From contig NZ_JAHESD010000018.1 in assembly GCF_018598585.1 (NCBI RefSeq), forward strand, positions 1 to 64,000: a DNA stretch of 64,000 nucleotides, in the 5' to 3' direction. This DNA comes from Chryseosolibacter indicum (lineage in GTDB: Bacteria; Bacteroidota; Bacteroidia; Cytophagales; Cyclobacteriaceae). The notes beneath the pieces were generated by a model. That model ran no database searches. It was given only the letters and a program-made list of their open reading frames with translations, and was not told where the DNA came from. Shown here in pieces: positions 35,067 to 44,004 of the stretch. Within the stretch, counting starts at the first letter, position 1. Every line of letters begins with the position of its first letter. Made by a program: the position numbers and the translations under genes.

Positions 35067-36611
35067 ATGAGAAAATTAATTATATATAATATAGTGGTTT
35101 TGTCTCTGTGCATAACCACCTCTTGCGATAATGGTTTCGATGAGCTTAATACAAGCAAAGTAAATGCGACAGAGCTTAATCCGATTCTTCAGTTAAATTT
35201 TGCGGTCATCAACTCCTCTTTTTACACCGGTGATGGTGGTGGTACTCCGATTATTTATGACATGGCTATCGTTCAACAGCTAGTAACACCAAATTCAGGT
35301 GTGGTGTCAGGCGGAAATTACAACCAGGATAACCGTGATGCATCATCAAGATTATGGCAAAATTACTACCGTAACGTAATCAGAAATACGAGGGATGTAA
35401 TACGGCTTACCCAGGGATCGCCAGAGCGAAGCAACTTGTATAACATGAGTCGCATTTTCCAGGCTTATGGATTTATGGTTCTGACTGATACTTATGGAGA
35501 TATCCCATATTTTCAAGCTGGGCAAGCTTATCCCAACAGGGCGAACCTCTTTCCTGAATATGATCCACAGGAGAATATCTATACTGATATTATTAAAGAA
35601 TTAACGGAAGCTTCCGCTGCCATAACAACAACAGGTAATCCGGAACCTATAGATCTTCTATTTGGTGGTGATATGGCTAAATGGAAGCGATTTGGCTATT
35701 CGCTGCTGTTACGTGCGGGAATGCGCTTGAGCAAAGTTGCTCCTGATAGGGCAGCCTTAGCGGTGCAAGCTGCTTTTCAGGGAGGTGTCATGACTTCCAA
35801 TGCAGATAATGCGCTTATAAAGCATGATGCTAATTACCCTAATACGTTAGGCAATACGTTGAATGGATCCGAATCTTCAAGTTTTTATCTAGCAGCTCCA
35901 TTTGTTAATCAATTGAAGAGCACGAATGATCCACGCTTGGAGTCAATCGCGATACGCTACAAAGGAGCATCGTCAGGTGCGGAACAAACTGTAGACAGGT
36001 CTACCAAGGCGGCTGCCGATCAGGTTGGTATGCCTATGGGATATGATGGAAGCACTATAAAAAATGCAGTAACAGCTTTAGGTTTAAAAAGCTTCTATGA
36101 CTTTAGTCAGGTTGATCGCAGGCGTATGGCAAAGAGAGATGCACCTATGTTTCTTGTTACATATGCACAAACGCAATTGCTCTTGGCTGAGGCAAGATAC
36201 AGGGGTTGGATTACCACTGGTACAGCAGAAGATTATTATCAAAAAGGAGTACGAGCACACATGGAGCAACTTGCCACCTATGATGTAGGTGCAGCTGTAC
36301 CTGAGGCATCGATCCAACCTTATCTTGATAACAATCCATTGGTTGAGGCTACAGCACTTGAACAGATTAATACGCAATATTGGATCGCTTCGTTTATGAA
36401 CGCACCAGAAACTTTTGCGAATTTCAGGAGAAGCGGATTTCCTCAGTTAGCACCTAATCCGTATCCTGGAAAAACTATTACTGGAAGTTTTATCAGGAGA
36501 ATAACATACCCTAATTCAGAGATATCAGTCAACAATGAAAATGTAAAACGAGCTACGGACAAAATGGGACCAGACAATTTAGACACCCATGTATGGTGGG
36601 ATAGCCTATAA
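35067..36611 (+). CDS. SusD/RagB-like substrate-binding lipoprotein
   Basis: 514 residues from the ATG at 35067 (a TTG 9 bp earlier is also in frame but gives a poorer signal). Lipoprotein signal with TTSC (Cys about 20). The helical TPR-like scaffold has family signatures: NYYRNVIRNTRDVI, IFQAYGFMVLTDTYGDIPYFQA and KWKRFGYSLLLRAGMRLSK; C-terminal part with QTQLLLAEARYRGW. This belongs to the SusD_2-type branch. It sits 10 bp after susC and forms the surface lid of the complex. Confidence 0.93.
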   Translation: MRKLIIYNIVVLSLCITTSCDNGFDELNTSKVNATELNPILQLNFAVINSSFYTGDGGGTPIIYDMAIVQQLVTPNSGVVSGGNYNQDNRDASSRLWQNYYRNVIRNTRDVIRLTQGSPERSNLYNMSRIFQAYGFMVLTDTYGDIPYFQAGQAYPNRANLFPEYDPQENIYTDIIKELTEASAAITTTGNPEPIDLLFGGDMAKWKRFGYSLLLRAGMRLSKVAPDRAALAVQAAFQGGVMTSNADNALIKHDANYPNTLGNTLNGSESSSFYLAAPFVNQLKSTNDPRLESIAIRYKGASSGAEQTVDRSTKAAADQVGMPMGYDGSTIKNAVTALGLKSFYDFSQVDRRRMAKRDAPMFLVTYAQTQLLLAEARYRGWITTGTAEDYYQKGVRAHMEQLATYDVGAAVPEASIQPYLDNNPLVEATALEQINTQYWIASFMNAPETFANFRRSGFPQLAPNPYPGKTITGSFIRRITYPNSEISVNNENVKRATDKMGPDNLDTHVWWDSL

Positions 36612-36617
36612 TTTAAA

Positions 36618-36657
36618 AATGTATCAGTCCTTAAGGATAAGGCTGATACATTTCTTA
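36618..36657 (+). terminator. Hairpin after susD
   Basis: AAATGTATCAG at 36618-36628 pairs with CTGATACATTT at 36643-36653, and an inner CCTT/AAGG pair extends the stem after a one-base bulge. Only a short T-run (TTTCTT) follows, so it may attenuate rather than end transcription into the next gene. Confidence 0.6.
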
Positions 36658-36732
36658 ACAAATAATCCAACTTAAAAAATTCCTAACTTTTTTAGCTATG
36701 TAGCTACATCAAGCACAACAACCATTGAGACT

Positions 36733-37656
36733 ATGAAGAGAGTTTATTTAGCGTTGATTTTCAGTTTCATTTTTTGTCAGATTATCGCGCAGCAGGTAGC
36801 GTTGACTAAGGAACAAATAATTGGTATGACTCCCGAATGGAAAGGTGATCGTTTACCAGATGGGAGACCCAATGTTCCAGATAAATTTTTGCAACGTCTT
36901 AAAAATATATCACTCGAGGAAGCTTGGGGTATACTGCGCAATGCAGGTTATAATAATCAATTTGAGGGTGACTGGATGGTGTTAAAACCAGAAAAGGTTT
37001 TGGTAGGACGTGCCCTTACTGTTCAATACCTGCCCAAAAGAACTGACTTTGATAAATTGATCAGAGAAAAAGGTAAAGCCGAAGGCCGCATTGGAAATTT
37101 CAACTCATGGCCAATAGATATGCTGAAGCCTGGTGACATCTATGTTGCGGATAGTTACGGCAAGATTGTAGATGGAACCCTTATTGGCGACAATCTTGGA
37201 AATTCAATTTATGCAAAATCAAAAAATGGGGTGATCTTTTATGGTTCTGTCAGGGACGCAGAAGGTCTTGAAAAAATTGATGGATTTAATGCTTGGGTGA
37301 AAGGTTATGACCCTTCTTATATACAAGAAATGATGTTGGGTGGAATAAATGTTCCGATTCGTATCGGCAGGGCTACCGTTTTGCCAGGTGATGCTATTTT
37401 AGCAAAAAAGGGAGGTGTTGTTTTTATTCCTGCGCATCTTGTAGAAGATGTTGTTCTTAACGCAGAATTTATTGCTTTACGCGATCAGTTTGGACACCAA
37501 CGGCTGCGTGAGGGAAAGTATACTCCTGGAGAAATCGATCAACAATGGAGTGATCCAATTAAAAAGGACTTCTTAAGTTGGCTAGATCAAAATACTTCAA
37601 AGCTTCCAATGACGCGCCAGGAGCTTGACGAGTTTATGAAGAAGAGAACCTGGTAA
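36733..37656 (+). CDS. Exported RraA/HMG-aldolase-family protein
   Basis: 307 residues; signal peptide MKRVYLALIFSFIFCQ, cleavage near IIAQ (about 20). The RraA-type fold occupies about 60-250, with DGTLIGDNLGN (GDN at 152-154) and GSVRDAEGLE, which keeps the R174-D175 pair used by class II pyruvate aldolases (4-hydroxy-4-methyl-2-oxoglutarate/4-carboxy-4-hydroxy-2-oxoadipate type) to bind substrate and metal. Most family members are cytosolic; a secreted form is unusual. Neighbours (Tat-exported enolase-superfamily enzyme, BASS transporter) suggest cleavage of a 2-oxo-acid in the periplasm. RNase E regulation is not a plausible role outside the cytosol. Confidence 0.82.
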   Translation: MKRVYLALIFSFIFCQIIAQQVALTKEQIIGMTPEWKGDRLPDGRPNVPDKFLQRLKNISLEEAWGILRNAGYNNQFEGDWMVLKPEKVLVGRALTVQYLPKRTDFDKLIREKGKAEGRIGNFNSWPIDMLKPGDIYVADSYGKIVDGTLIGDNLGNSIYAKSKNGVIFYGSVRDAEGLEKIDGFNAWVKGYDPSYIQEMMLGGINVPIRIGRATVLPGDAILAKKGGVVFIPAHLVEDVVLNAEFIALRDQFGHQRLREGKYTPGEIDQQWSDPIKKDFLSWLDQNTSKLPMTRQELDEFMKKRTW

Positions 37657-37733
37657 AAAGGTTTAATATTTTTTGCAGTAAAACTACTATCCCACTAGTA
37701 GTATTCAAGTACCTAAACAAAACCAATACAGAC

Positions 37734-39212
37734 ATGAAAACACCATCTCAGAAAATGTTAAATAAGTTAGGAGTGAAAGATCCTGTTCGGGATGAAATTA
37801 TTAGCCCTGATGAACACCAGGGCCAGCAGAAAGAGAATGGACGCAGGGAGTTCTTTAAGAAATCTGCGCTGGGAGGGATGATGCTAAGTGGGTTTATGTT
37901 TAGTTCAATGGAAGATACCATTGCTCAATCTACATCAAAAGTTAACAGGAATTCGTCACCTTCTGATTTACGCATTACGGATATGCGATATGCTGTTGTA
38001 ATGAATGGCTATGCGCGGTGTCCTGTTATTCGTATTGATACGAATCAGGGAATTTATGGTCTTGGAGAAGTAAGAGACGGTGCCTCATGGAGATATGCAA
38101 TGTTTTTAAAGAGCCGTATTGTTGGGATGAACCCTTGTAATGTAGAAATGATCTTTAAGCGCATAAAACAATTTGGTTTTCATGGAAGGCAAGGTGGCGG
38201 CGTATGTGGTGTTGAAATGGCGTTGTGGGATCTTGCCGGAAAGGCGTATAACGTTCCTTGCTACCAGCTCCTTGGAGGAAAGTACAGGGATAAAGTTCGT
38301 TTATATGCAGATACACCGGAAGGTGAAAATGAAGCAGATTTTGTGGCGCGAATTAACCGACGTCTTAACGAAGAAGGATTTACCTTTATGAAAATGGATT
38401 TCGGTATTGAATTACTGAAGGGCATACCTGGAACAACAAGCAATAGCAACTTTTGGGATATTGGACGGCAATGGACAAATGAACCAATGACATATGGAGG
38501 AACAGAGCATCCTTTTACCCAGGTTCAAATAACTGACAAAGGCCTCGATATCCTTACACAACGTATTGCGTTGGTCCGTGAAAAGATGGGTTATGAGATT
38601 CCGTTAGCGTCTGACCATTACGGCCATTTTGATCATAACAATGCCATACGTCTCGGCAGGGCAGTAGAGAAATACCGCCTTGCCTGGCTTGAAGATTTGA
38701 TTCCCTGGAAATTTACGGATCAATGGAGACAGATTACCGATGCTATTGAAACACCAACGTTAACAGGTGAAGATATTTATCTGAAAGAAGAATTTATCAA
38801 GCTTATTGATACGCACGCAGTAGATATTGTTCATCCTGATCTTGCTACTTCGGGTGGCCTTCTCGAAACCAAGAAAATCGGGGATTACGCCGAGGAAAGG
38901 GGCGTTGCCATGGCAATGCACTTTGCAGGAACTCCAGTGTCATTTATGGCCAATGTACATTGCGCAGCAGCAACACAAAATTTTATGGCACTCGAGCATC
39001 ACTCGGTAGACGTGGATTACTGGATGAATCTGGTGAAAACGAAAAAGCCGATGGTTGAAAAAGGATTTGCTATTGTTCCTGAAAGTCCAGGCCTTGGTGT
39101 AGAGCTAAATGATGAAGTAGTAAAGGCGCATCTTGATCCTGAGAATAAAAATTATTTTGCGCCAACACCTGAGTGGGATAAAGATCGTTCATGGGACAGA
39201 CTATGGAGTTAA
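37734..39212 (+). CDS. Tat-exported enolase-superfamily enzyme (mandelate racemase/muconate lactonizing type)
   Basis: 492 residues. A 35-residue leader is followed by a twin-arginine signal RREFFKKSALGG (R37-R38) and a hydrophobic stretch. The capping domain is about 78-200 and the barrel about 205-470. Metal ligands are visible as D294 (ASDHY), E320 (WLED) and E346 (LTGED); catalytic residues include the lysine at 220 (FMKMDFG) and H396 (MHFAGTPVSF). That His plus PVSFMANVHCAAA resembles sugar-acid dehydratases such as galactonate dehydratase. Expected activity is dehydration (or epimerisation) of an aldonic or uronic acid in the periplasm. Substrate not readable. Confidence 0.82.
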   Translation: MKTPSQKMLNKLGVKDPVRDEIISPDEHQGQQKENGRREFFKKSALGGMMLSGFMFSSMEDTIAQSTSKVNRNSSPSDLRITDMRYAVVMNGYARCPVIRIDTNQGIYGLGEVRDGASWRYAMFLKSRIVGMNPCNVEMIFKRIKQFGFHGRQGGGVCGVEMALWDLAGKAYNVPCYQLLGGKYRDKVRLYADTPEGENEADFVARINRRLNEEGFTFMKMDFGIELLKGIPGTTSNSNFWDIGRQWTNEPMTYGGTEHPFTQVQITDKGLDILTQRIALVREKMGYEIPLASDHYGHFDHNNAIRLGRAVEKYRLAWLEDLIPWKFTDQWRQITDAIETPTLTGEDIYLKEEFIKLIDTHAVDIVHPDLATSGGLLETKKIGDYAEERGVAMAMHFAGTPVSFMANVHCAAATQNFMALEHHSVDVDYWMNLVKTKKPMVEKGFAIVPESPGLGVELNDEVVKAHLDPENKNYFAPTPEWDKDRSWDRLWS

Positions 39213-39267
39213 CAAGTTTTACATCTGCGCTTCATCATTTATTATGAGTGTTTAACATACAACTTAA

Positions 39268-40380
39268 ATGAACGGAACATATAGAACCTGGTATATAGCT
39301 GCTATTGTATTCTTACTTGCCTACATTCTTGTTACCATGCAGGCGCATCATGCATATGCAGGATGGTTACTGATGTTATTTTTTGTTTCCCTGGCGTTGG
39401 CTTTCCGAGGCAATGAAATATTGAAAGGCTACTCGTACACAATAATGATTTTTGCAGCGGTAAGTCTTTCAATGTATTATCCGCAATATTTCATTCAGAT
39501 CGGTAGCTTTAAATTCTCAACCTTAATTGTACCGCTTCTGCAACTCATTATGTTTGGTATGGGAGCAGCGCTAAGCTGGAAAGATTTTGAAGGCGTGCTT
39601 CATATGCCAAAAGGCGTATTGCTGGGTATTGTTTGTCAATATTCTATCATGCCTTTTGTAGGGTGGGGGCTTACCAAACTTTTTAGTTTTCCTGCCGAGG
39701 TAGCCGCAGGAATTATTCTTGTAGGCAGTTGCCCGAGTGGTTTGGCCTCCAATGTGATGTCATACCTTGCAAGAGCAAATTTAGCGCTCTCTGTTACACT
39801 TACTGCTATCGCCACATTAATGGCCCCGATAATGACACCTTTCTATATGAACTTGCTGGCGGGACAATATGTAGAAGTAGATTTCTGGGCAATGGTATGG
39901 GATATAACTAAAATCATAATCATACCTGTAGGAGCAGGGTTAATCTTCAATCACTTCCTTCATGGAAGGTTTAAGGCATTGGATAAAGTGATGCCACTGG
40001 TATCGATGATCAGTATCGCGCTAATCATCGTAGTTATAACTTCTGCCGGAAGAGATGGATTGCTAACCGTAGGACCTTTGTTGATCCTGGCTACGTTTAT
40101 TCATAATACATCAGGTTATGTATTAGGGTACTGGAGTGGGCGGCTCTTCAGAATGGCAGAAAAAGATTGTAGAACTATAGCGATTGAAGTAGGATTGCAG
40201 AACGGCGGGCTCGCATCAGGGTTAGCTTTAGCCATGGGTAAACTTGCTACCGTTGGCCTCGCACCTGCAGTTTTTGGTCCTACCATGAACATCACGGGTT
40301 CGTCACTTGCACTTTGGTGGCGCAGCAGGCCCCCGGCTGATGAACCTAGCAAAACAACCGTGGCTCCTCAGGCTTTATAA
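39268..40380 (+). CDS. Bile acid:sodium symporter (BASS) family transporter
   Basis: 370 residues, about 10 membrane helices. Two extra hydrophobic helices (about 8-45) precede the conserved BASS core, which contains GMGAALSWKDFEGVL, GIILVGSCPSGLASNVMSYLARANLALSVTLTAIATLMAPIMTP-type discontinuous helices (spelled in part only: VGSCPSGLASNVMSYLA) and EVGLQNGGLASGLA. Family members carry organic carboxylates with sodium, including pyruvate and 2-oxoacids. It follows the exported dehydratase and aldolase, so it may import the acid they produce. Confidence 0.9.
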   Translation: MNGTYRTWYIAAIVFLLAYILVTMQAHHAYAGWLLMLFFVSLALAFRGNEILKGYSYTIMIFAAVSLSMYYPQYFIQIGSFKFSTLIVPLLQLIMFGMGAALSWKDFEGVLHMPKGVLLGIVCQYSIMPFVGWGLTKLFSFPAEVAAGIILVGSCPSGLASNVMSYLARANLALSVTLTAIATLMAPIMTPFYMNLLAGQYVEVDFWAMVWDITKIIIIPVGAGLIFNHFLHGRFKALDKVMPLVSMISIALIIVVITSAGRDGLLTVGPLLILATFIHNTSGYVLGYWSGRLFRMAEKDCRTIAIEVGLQNGGLASGLALAMGKLATVGLAPAVFGPTMNITGSSLALWWRSRPPADEPSKTTVAPQAL

Positions 40381-40402
40381 TGCGTTTTAAGCGCACTTCT
40401 TT

Positions 40403-40445
40403 AAAAGGGACGCTTGAGTATCAATTAAACGATGCGTCCCTTTTT
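40403..40445 (+). terminator. Intrinsic terminator after the SusCD island
   Basis: AAAAGGGACGC pairs with GCGTCCCTTTT (11 bp) across a 20-base loop region and ends in a T-run. It closes the plus-strand unit. Confidence 0.88.
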
Positions 40446-40592
40446 GCGCCCTTTAAACGGTATATATTCTGGTATGTAGTAGTCTTAAAAGAGGCCGACT
40501 TTATATCTCTACCTTAAGATCAAGCATTTGCCTAAGGAGTACGGTATTAAAGGTTGAAACACTAAATTTGATATATGAGGGGGCTGGCTGTC

Positions 40593-40728
40593 AAGTCTCC
40601 TCTAAGTCTCCTCTAACTCTCCTCTAAGTCTCCTCCAATACTTTCCCAATACTTTCAAAGACTTTTCCATACTTCCTAATACTTTGAGAAACGCTGAGTG
40701 CTTCAAATACTTTCAAGTACTTTGCAAT
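40593..40728. repeat. 10-11 bp phased repeat block
   Basis: Four tandem copies of AAGTCTCCTCT (40593, 40604, 40615, 40626; two with a single base change) continue into imperfect copies around TACTTTC at 40639, 40650, 40660, 40670, 40680, 40699, 40708 and 40718, i.e. a step of 10 or 11 bp. The block lies between two convergent genes. It has no spacers and no cas genes nearby, so it is not a CRISPR array. Rest of the 40446-40752 gap: nothing recognised. Confidence 0.82.
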
Positions 40729-40752
40729 GAATTACGGTATCAAAAGTAGTTA

Positions 40753-42117
40753 CTAAACCTTATTGGGATCAGGATGTTCCCAAGGCCCGCGATATGAACG
40801 TTTCAATAGGGCTGTTGCCTCTGCATCGCCGACTACCTGTTTCGTTTTAGGATCGTATACCAACGGTCTTCCCAGCTTCATGGACAAATTAGCAAGAATG
40901 CAGGAAGCTGTAGAGATATGGCCTTCTTCAATATCGGCCACGGGCCTTCCCTTGTCTTCAATTGCTTTTAAGAAATTTAACATGTGCGCCCGTGTTGCAG
41001 GAGCAGCCTGTAATTCGATTCGTTCTTCTTTAAGATCTTCCGGATACTTTTCTTTCTCATACAAAACATCTTTATGGATTTTATTACCATCACCGTCAGG
41101 AACAAAATCATACTTCATTGTACTTAGGGCAAGGGTTCCTTTATCTCCGTATATTTTAAGAGCCCAGGGGTATTCAGGATCTGCCGGTGTTCCCCAAGTT
41201 CTGTGTTGCCAAACGCAGTTCAATTCATCGTATTCAAAAACTGCCGTTTGCGTATCTGAGATATCGGAACTGCTTTCTTTTTGTACGTAGATACCCCCTG
41301 TTGATGTAATCCGTTTCGGCCAACCCAGGTTTAACAGCCAACGGGCAGCATCGAACATGTGAACGCACATATCGCCTACAATTCCATTTCCATATTCAGT
41401 AAACGATCTCCATCTTCCATGAGGCAGACCATCAAAAGCTCTTAAAGGCGCGGGTCCTGTCCATAAGTCGAAGTCAAAAAAGTCAGGTACTGGCTCCTGA
41501 TGCAGTTTGTTGTTTAACCGCATGTGGTAATAGCAACACATTTCTACATGAGATATTTTTCCTAACAGACCAGCATCGATAATATTTTGTTTGGCTTCAA
41601 TCCAATGAGGTGTGCTTCTTCTTTGCAACCCTACCTGTACTACCCTGTTATATTTTCTTGCAGCAGCAAGCATTGCTTCGCCTTCTATTACATCAACACT
41701 TATTGGTTTTTGAACATATACATGAGCTCCTGCTTTCATTGCTTCTATTGCTGTGAGTGCATGCCAATGGTCTGGTGTTCCTATCAGAACAATATCGAAT
41801 TTATGGTTGGAGAGCATCTTTCTATAGTCGCTATACAACAAGGGTGTTTTAGAAAGACTCATTCGTTCTTTTACAAGGGCTCCTGCCTTGTTCAGCATGT
41901 TCTTATCAGGGTCGCATAGCGCAACTACTTCAACAGGCACCACTTGTATTAATCGAAACAGGTCGCTTTTGCCATACCAGCCACAGCCGATTAAACCCAC
42001 TCTAATAGATTTTGCGGGATTAATTATATCAGTTCCATAGGCAGCGAACGTGGTTAACGCGAGGGAAGCTGTTGCGCCCTTTAGAAAAAGTCTTCTGTTG
42101 ATATTGAAATCTCTCAT
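40753..42117 (-). CDS. Tat-exported Gfo/Idh/MocA-family oxidoreductase
   Basis: 454 residues. The N-terminus MRDFNINRRLFLKGATASLA is a twin-arginine-type signal. The Rossmann part starts RVGLIGCGWYGKSDL (about 37), with the KPISVDVIEGEAM segment (catalytic Lys in KP) and the C-terminal domain with GDMCVHMFDAARWLLNLGWP. NAD(P)-dependent sugar or cyclitol dehydrogenases and some glycoside-cleaving enzymes belong to this family. Secreted forms in this phylum are usually hydrolytic or epimerising enzymes that hold their cofactor tightly. It is convergent with the BASS gene and separated from it by a repeat block. Confidence 0.85.
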   Translation of the reverse strand: MRDFNINRRLFLKGATASLALTTFAAYGTDIINPAKSIRVGLIGCGWYGKSDLFRLIQVVPVEVVALCDPDKNMLNKAGALVKERMSLSKTPLLYSDYRKMLSNHKFDIVLIGTPDHWHALTAIEAMKAGAHVYVQKPISVDVIEGEAMLAAARKYNRVVQVGLQRRSTPHWIEAKQNIIDAGLLGKISHVEMCCYYHMRLNNKLHQEPVPDFFDFDLWTGPAPLRAFDGLPHGRWRSFTEYGNGIVGDMCVHMFDAARWLLNLGWPKRITSTGGIYVQKESSSDISDTQTAVFEYDELNCVWQHRTWGTPADPEYPWALKIYGDKGTLALSTMKYDFVPDGDGNKIHKDVLYEKEKYPEDLKEERIELQAAPATRAHMLNFLKAIEDKGRPVADIEEGHISTASCILANLSMKLGRPLVYDPKTKQVVGDAEATALLKRSYRGPWEHPDPNKV

Positions 42118-42204
42118 GCTGTGAAATATATCTTAGGCGATAATATATGTTTAATAATATTGATGGGCAATGTTTTAATGTAAGATTCTGCATCTATGGA
42201 TATA

Positions 42205-42235
42205 TAAAAAAGGTCTGCGTTATAAGCGCAGACCT
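42205..42235 (-). terminator. Intrinsic terminator after the beta-helix gene
   Basis: AGGTCTGCG / CGCAGACCT 9-bp stem with a 7-base loop; on the minus strand it is followed by TTTTTTATATA. It sits 26 bp after the stop of the beta-helix lipoprotein gene. Confidence 0.9.
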
Positions 42236-42260
42236 GGACTCGCAATAAAATTATACTTAC

Positions 42261-43652
42261 TTATTGAAGTTCATAAGCTCCGATGTCATAAGCGGTGCCT
42301 TTTAAACGTGGCTTCTGAATATAATCTACAGGAATATTTAATGTAGAGATGCTTGTGCCTTTATTAACAACAGGAGAAGAACTTGTGAGCGCAAAATTAT
42401 CACTGGAAGGGCTCGCAAATTTTAGAGAGCTAATGTCCCTCGTCTGGTAGTTGTTCAGCATTTTTACAGGCACTGCTTTGCTAAGTAAAAAGATAAAAGC
42501 CTTCTCGCCATTTTTTGCATAAGCACCTGGATTAACAATCAGGTTGTTATAAACATAGTTCATCTTTACTTCATCTGCATAGATACGGATTCCATTACCA
42601 CCCGGATTTATTATCGTGTTATTAACGAAATGAAAACCTGCGCCTATGCTGCGATCTTCACAGAAGATCCCATCTTCACCAGCGTTTATTATTACGTTGT
42701 CATGTACAAAGTTTTGAGGGTTACCGATAATCATAACCGCATTGCCTTTGCCACCTTTAATGAAGTTGCCGTAAAACTTGCCAATGCCTGCTTCGCTAAA
42801 TTGTACACCGTGATTCTGATACAATTCATTTTTAACCCCGTAGTTGTAAATCTTATTATTATATACTTCAGAGCCCGATGGTGTTGAGCCTACCTGGATG
42901 GCTTCCCAACCAGAGTTCCTCACCACGTTATTATATATTTTGAGTCCTTCAATAGGGTGAGGATAACGTACTCCGCAAGAAGTATTAACGCCCTTGCTCC
43001 AAAATGTATGACCTACATAAAATCCTTCTCCTTGTGTATCATGAACATAATTATCGTGAAGACGAACATCTTTCATAACGAAGTTACCACGAATAGTAGC
43101 ATCATCACAACTTGGATCTGTCTTCGCCATAATTCCGGAGAAACCCGAATTGGCAACTTCAACATGATCAAACTCAACATTGGTAGTTAAGTATTCAAGG
43201 GTAACGCTATGGTGACCACCATTTACTTTAATTCCATAAGTAGTTCCGGTACCTCCTGTGATTCTGAAGAACGAGCTAAGCTGTGTTTTTATACCAAAGT
43301 ATGTTCCAGTTCCATTTATAGTAACCGTGCCACCACAGTTTTTTATAACAACAGGAGCTGATGCAGTTCCTCTGATGTTTTTAAATACAATATTTCCGTA
43401 TGTTGCCCCACCTTTCAAGCAAATTACATTACCTGGTTTTATACCTAAGGTTTTCCCGTCAACAGTACTTGTCTTTGTCGATACGGGAACGGTATAAGTA
43501 CAACCACAGTCATTGGTTGCAGTTGCTGAAATAGTAGGGTCATTAATCTCGTCCTGTGGGAGAACCTCTTCGTCATTGCATTGGGAAAACAAAAATGTGA
43601 TACACACGAGTATTGCACTCATGAAGCGATTTACGTTGAGATGTTTTAGCAT
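42261..43652 (-). CDS. Right-handed parallel beta-helix lipoprotein
   Basis: 463 residues. Lipoprotein signal with Cys at about residue 25 (LFSQCND). The body is a chain of short strands with N, G and V turns (HVEVANSGFSGIMAK, VRLHDNYVHDTQGEGF, LKIYNNVVRNSGWEAIQV, NTIINPGGNGIRI), which is the PbH1 repeat pattern of polysaccharide lyases and related proteins. The last 30 residues (PRLKGTAYDIGAYELQ) are a known C-terminal ending of such proteins (RxxxxxDIGAYE). It may be a lyase or carbohydrate-binding protein for pectin-like material, but no catalytic residues can be named. Confidence 0.85.
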   Translation of the reverse strand: MLKHLNVNRFMSAILVCITFLFSQCNDEEVLPQDEINDPTISATATNDCGCTYTVPVSTKTSTVDGKTLGIKPGNVICLKGGATYGNIVFKNIRGTASAPVVIKNCGGTVTINGTGTYFGIKTQLSSFFRITGGTGTTYGIKVNGGHHSVTLEYLTTNVEFDHVEVANSGFSGIMAKTDPSCDDATIRGNFVMKDVRLHDNYVHDTQGEGFYVGHTFWSKGVNTSCGVRYPHPIEGLKIYNNVVRNSGWEAIQVGSTPSGSEVYNNKIYNYGVKNELYQNHGVQFSEAGIGKFYGNFIKGGKGNAVMIIGNPQNFVHDNVIINAGEDGIFCEDRSIGAGFHFVNNTIINPGGNGIRIYADEVKMNYVYNNLIVNPGAYAKNGEKAFIFLLSKAVPVKMLNNYQTRDISSLKFASPSSDNFALTSSSPVVNKGTSISTLNIPVDYIQKPRLKGTAYDIGAYELQ

Positions 43653-44004
43653 TAAAAGAATTTTGATTTGATGATGATTATTTTGCAGCCGTTAATGTGG
43701 GGTTTCTGTTCTATGTAATCTTCATAGATTAATTTTTTTTCGAATAATAGTGTGCTAACGCCTTAATGATAAACTTTAGTTCGCTAAAAGATAATGGCAC
43801 CGGTAAACAACAGAATATATCGATGAAAGTAGCAACCAGAGCAAGCAGGTATTGTTAAGCCGTGCTAATAATTAGTATGTAATGCTTGGGAAGTGGTAAG
43901 CACAGGGAGAAACGGCAATACCGAAAAATAACAGGACTCCTAAGGGTTGCTTAGAAGTCCTTTGACTAAAAGGGAGTGTTTAGTCAACTCACTGATTAAT
44001 GTAA
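43653..44004 (-). other. Intergenic region with terminator only
   Basis: 351 bp between two minus-strand units. It contains the terminator at 43922-43960 and a second small hairpin (GACTAAA / TTTAGTC, 43964-43985). No gene or promoter consensus was seen in the remainder. Confidence 0.5.
43922..43960 (-). terminator. Terminator of the RND efflux operon
   Basis: GGACT, one mismatch, CTAAG pairs with CTTAG, mismatch, AGTCC around a short loop; on the minus strand a T-rich tail (TGTTATTTTT) follows. It is 45 bp after the TolC-like gene stop. Confidence 0.75.

Noticed and set aside
37683-37702. ACTACTA / TAGTAGT hairpin before the enolase-superfamily gene
   Set aside because: Only 7 bp, no T-run and no partner site; likely chance in AT-rich DNA.
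40763-41290. 175-residue open frame on the plus strand
   Set aside because: Lies entirely antisense to the Gfo/Idh/MocA gene, which has clear family motifs; composition is that of a codon shadow.
43964-43985. Second hairpin near the RND operon terminator
   Set aside because: 7-bp stem without a tail; the stronger hairpin at 43934-43960 explains termination.
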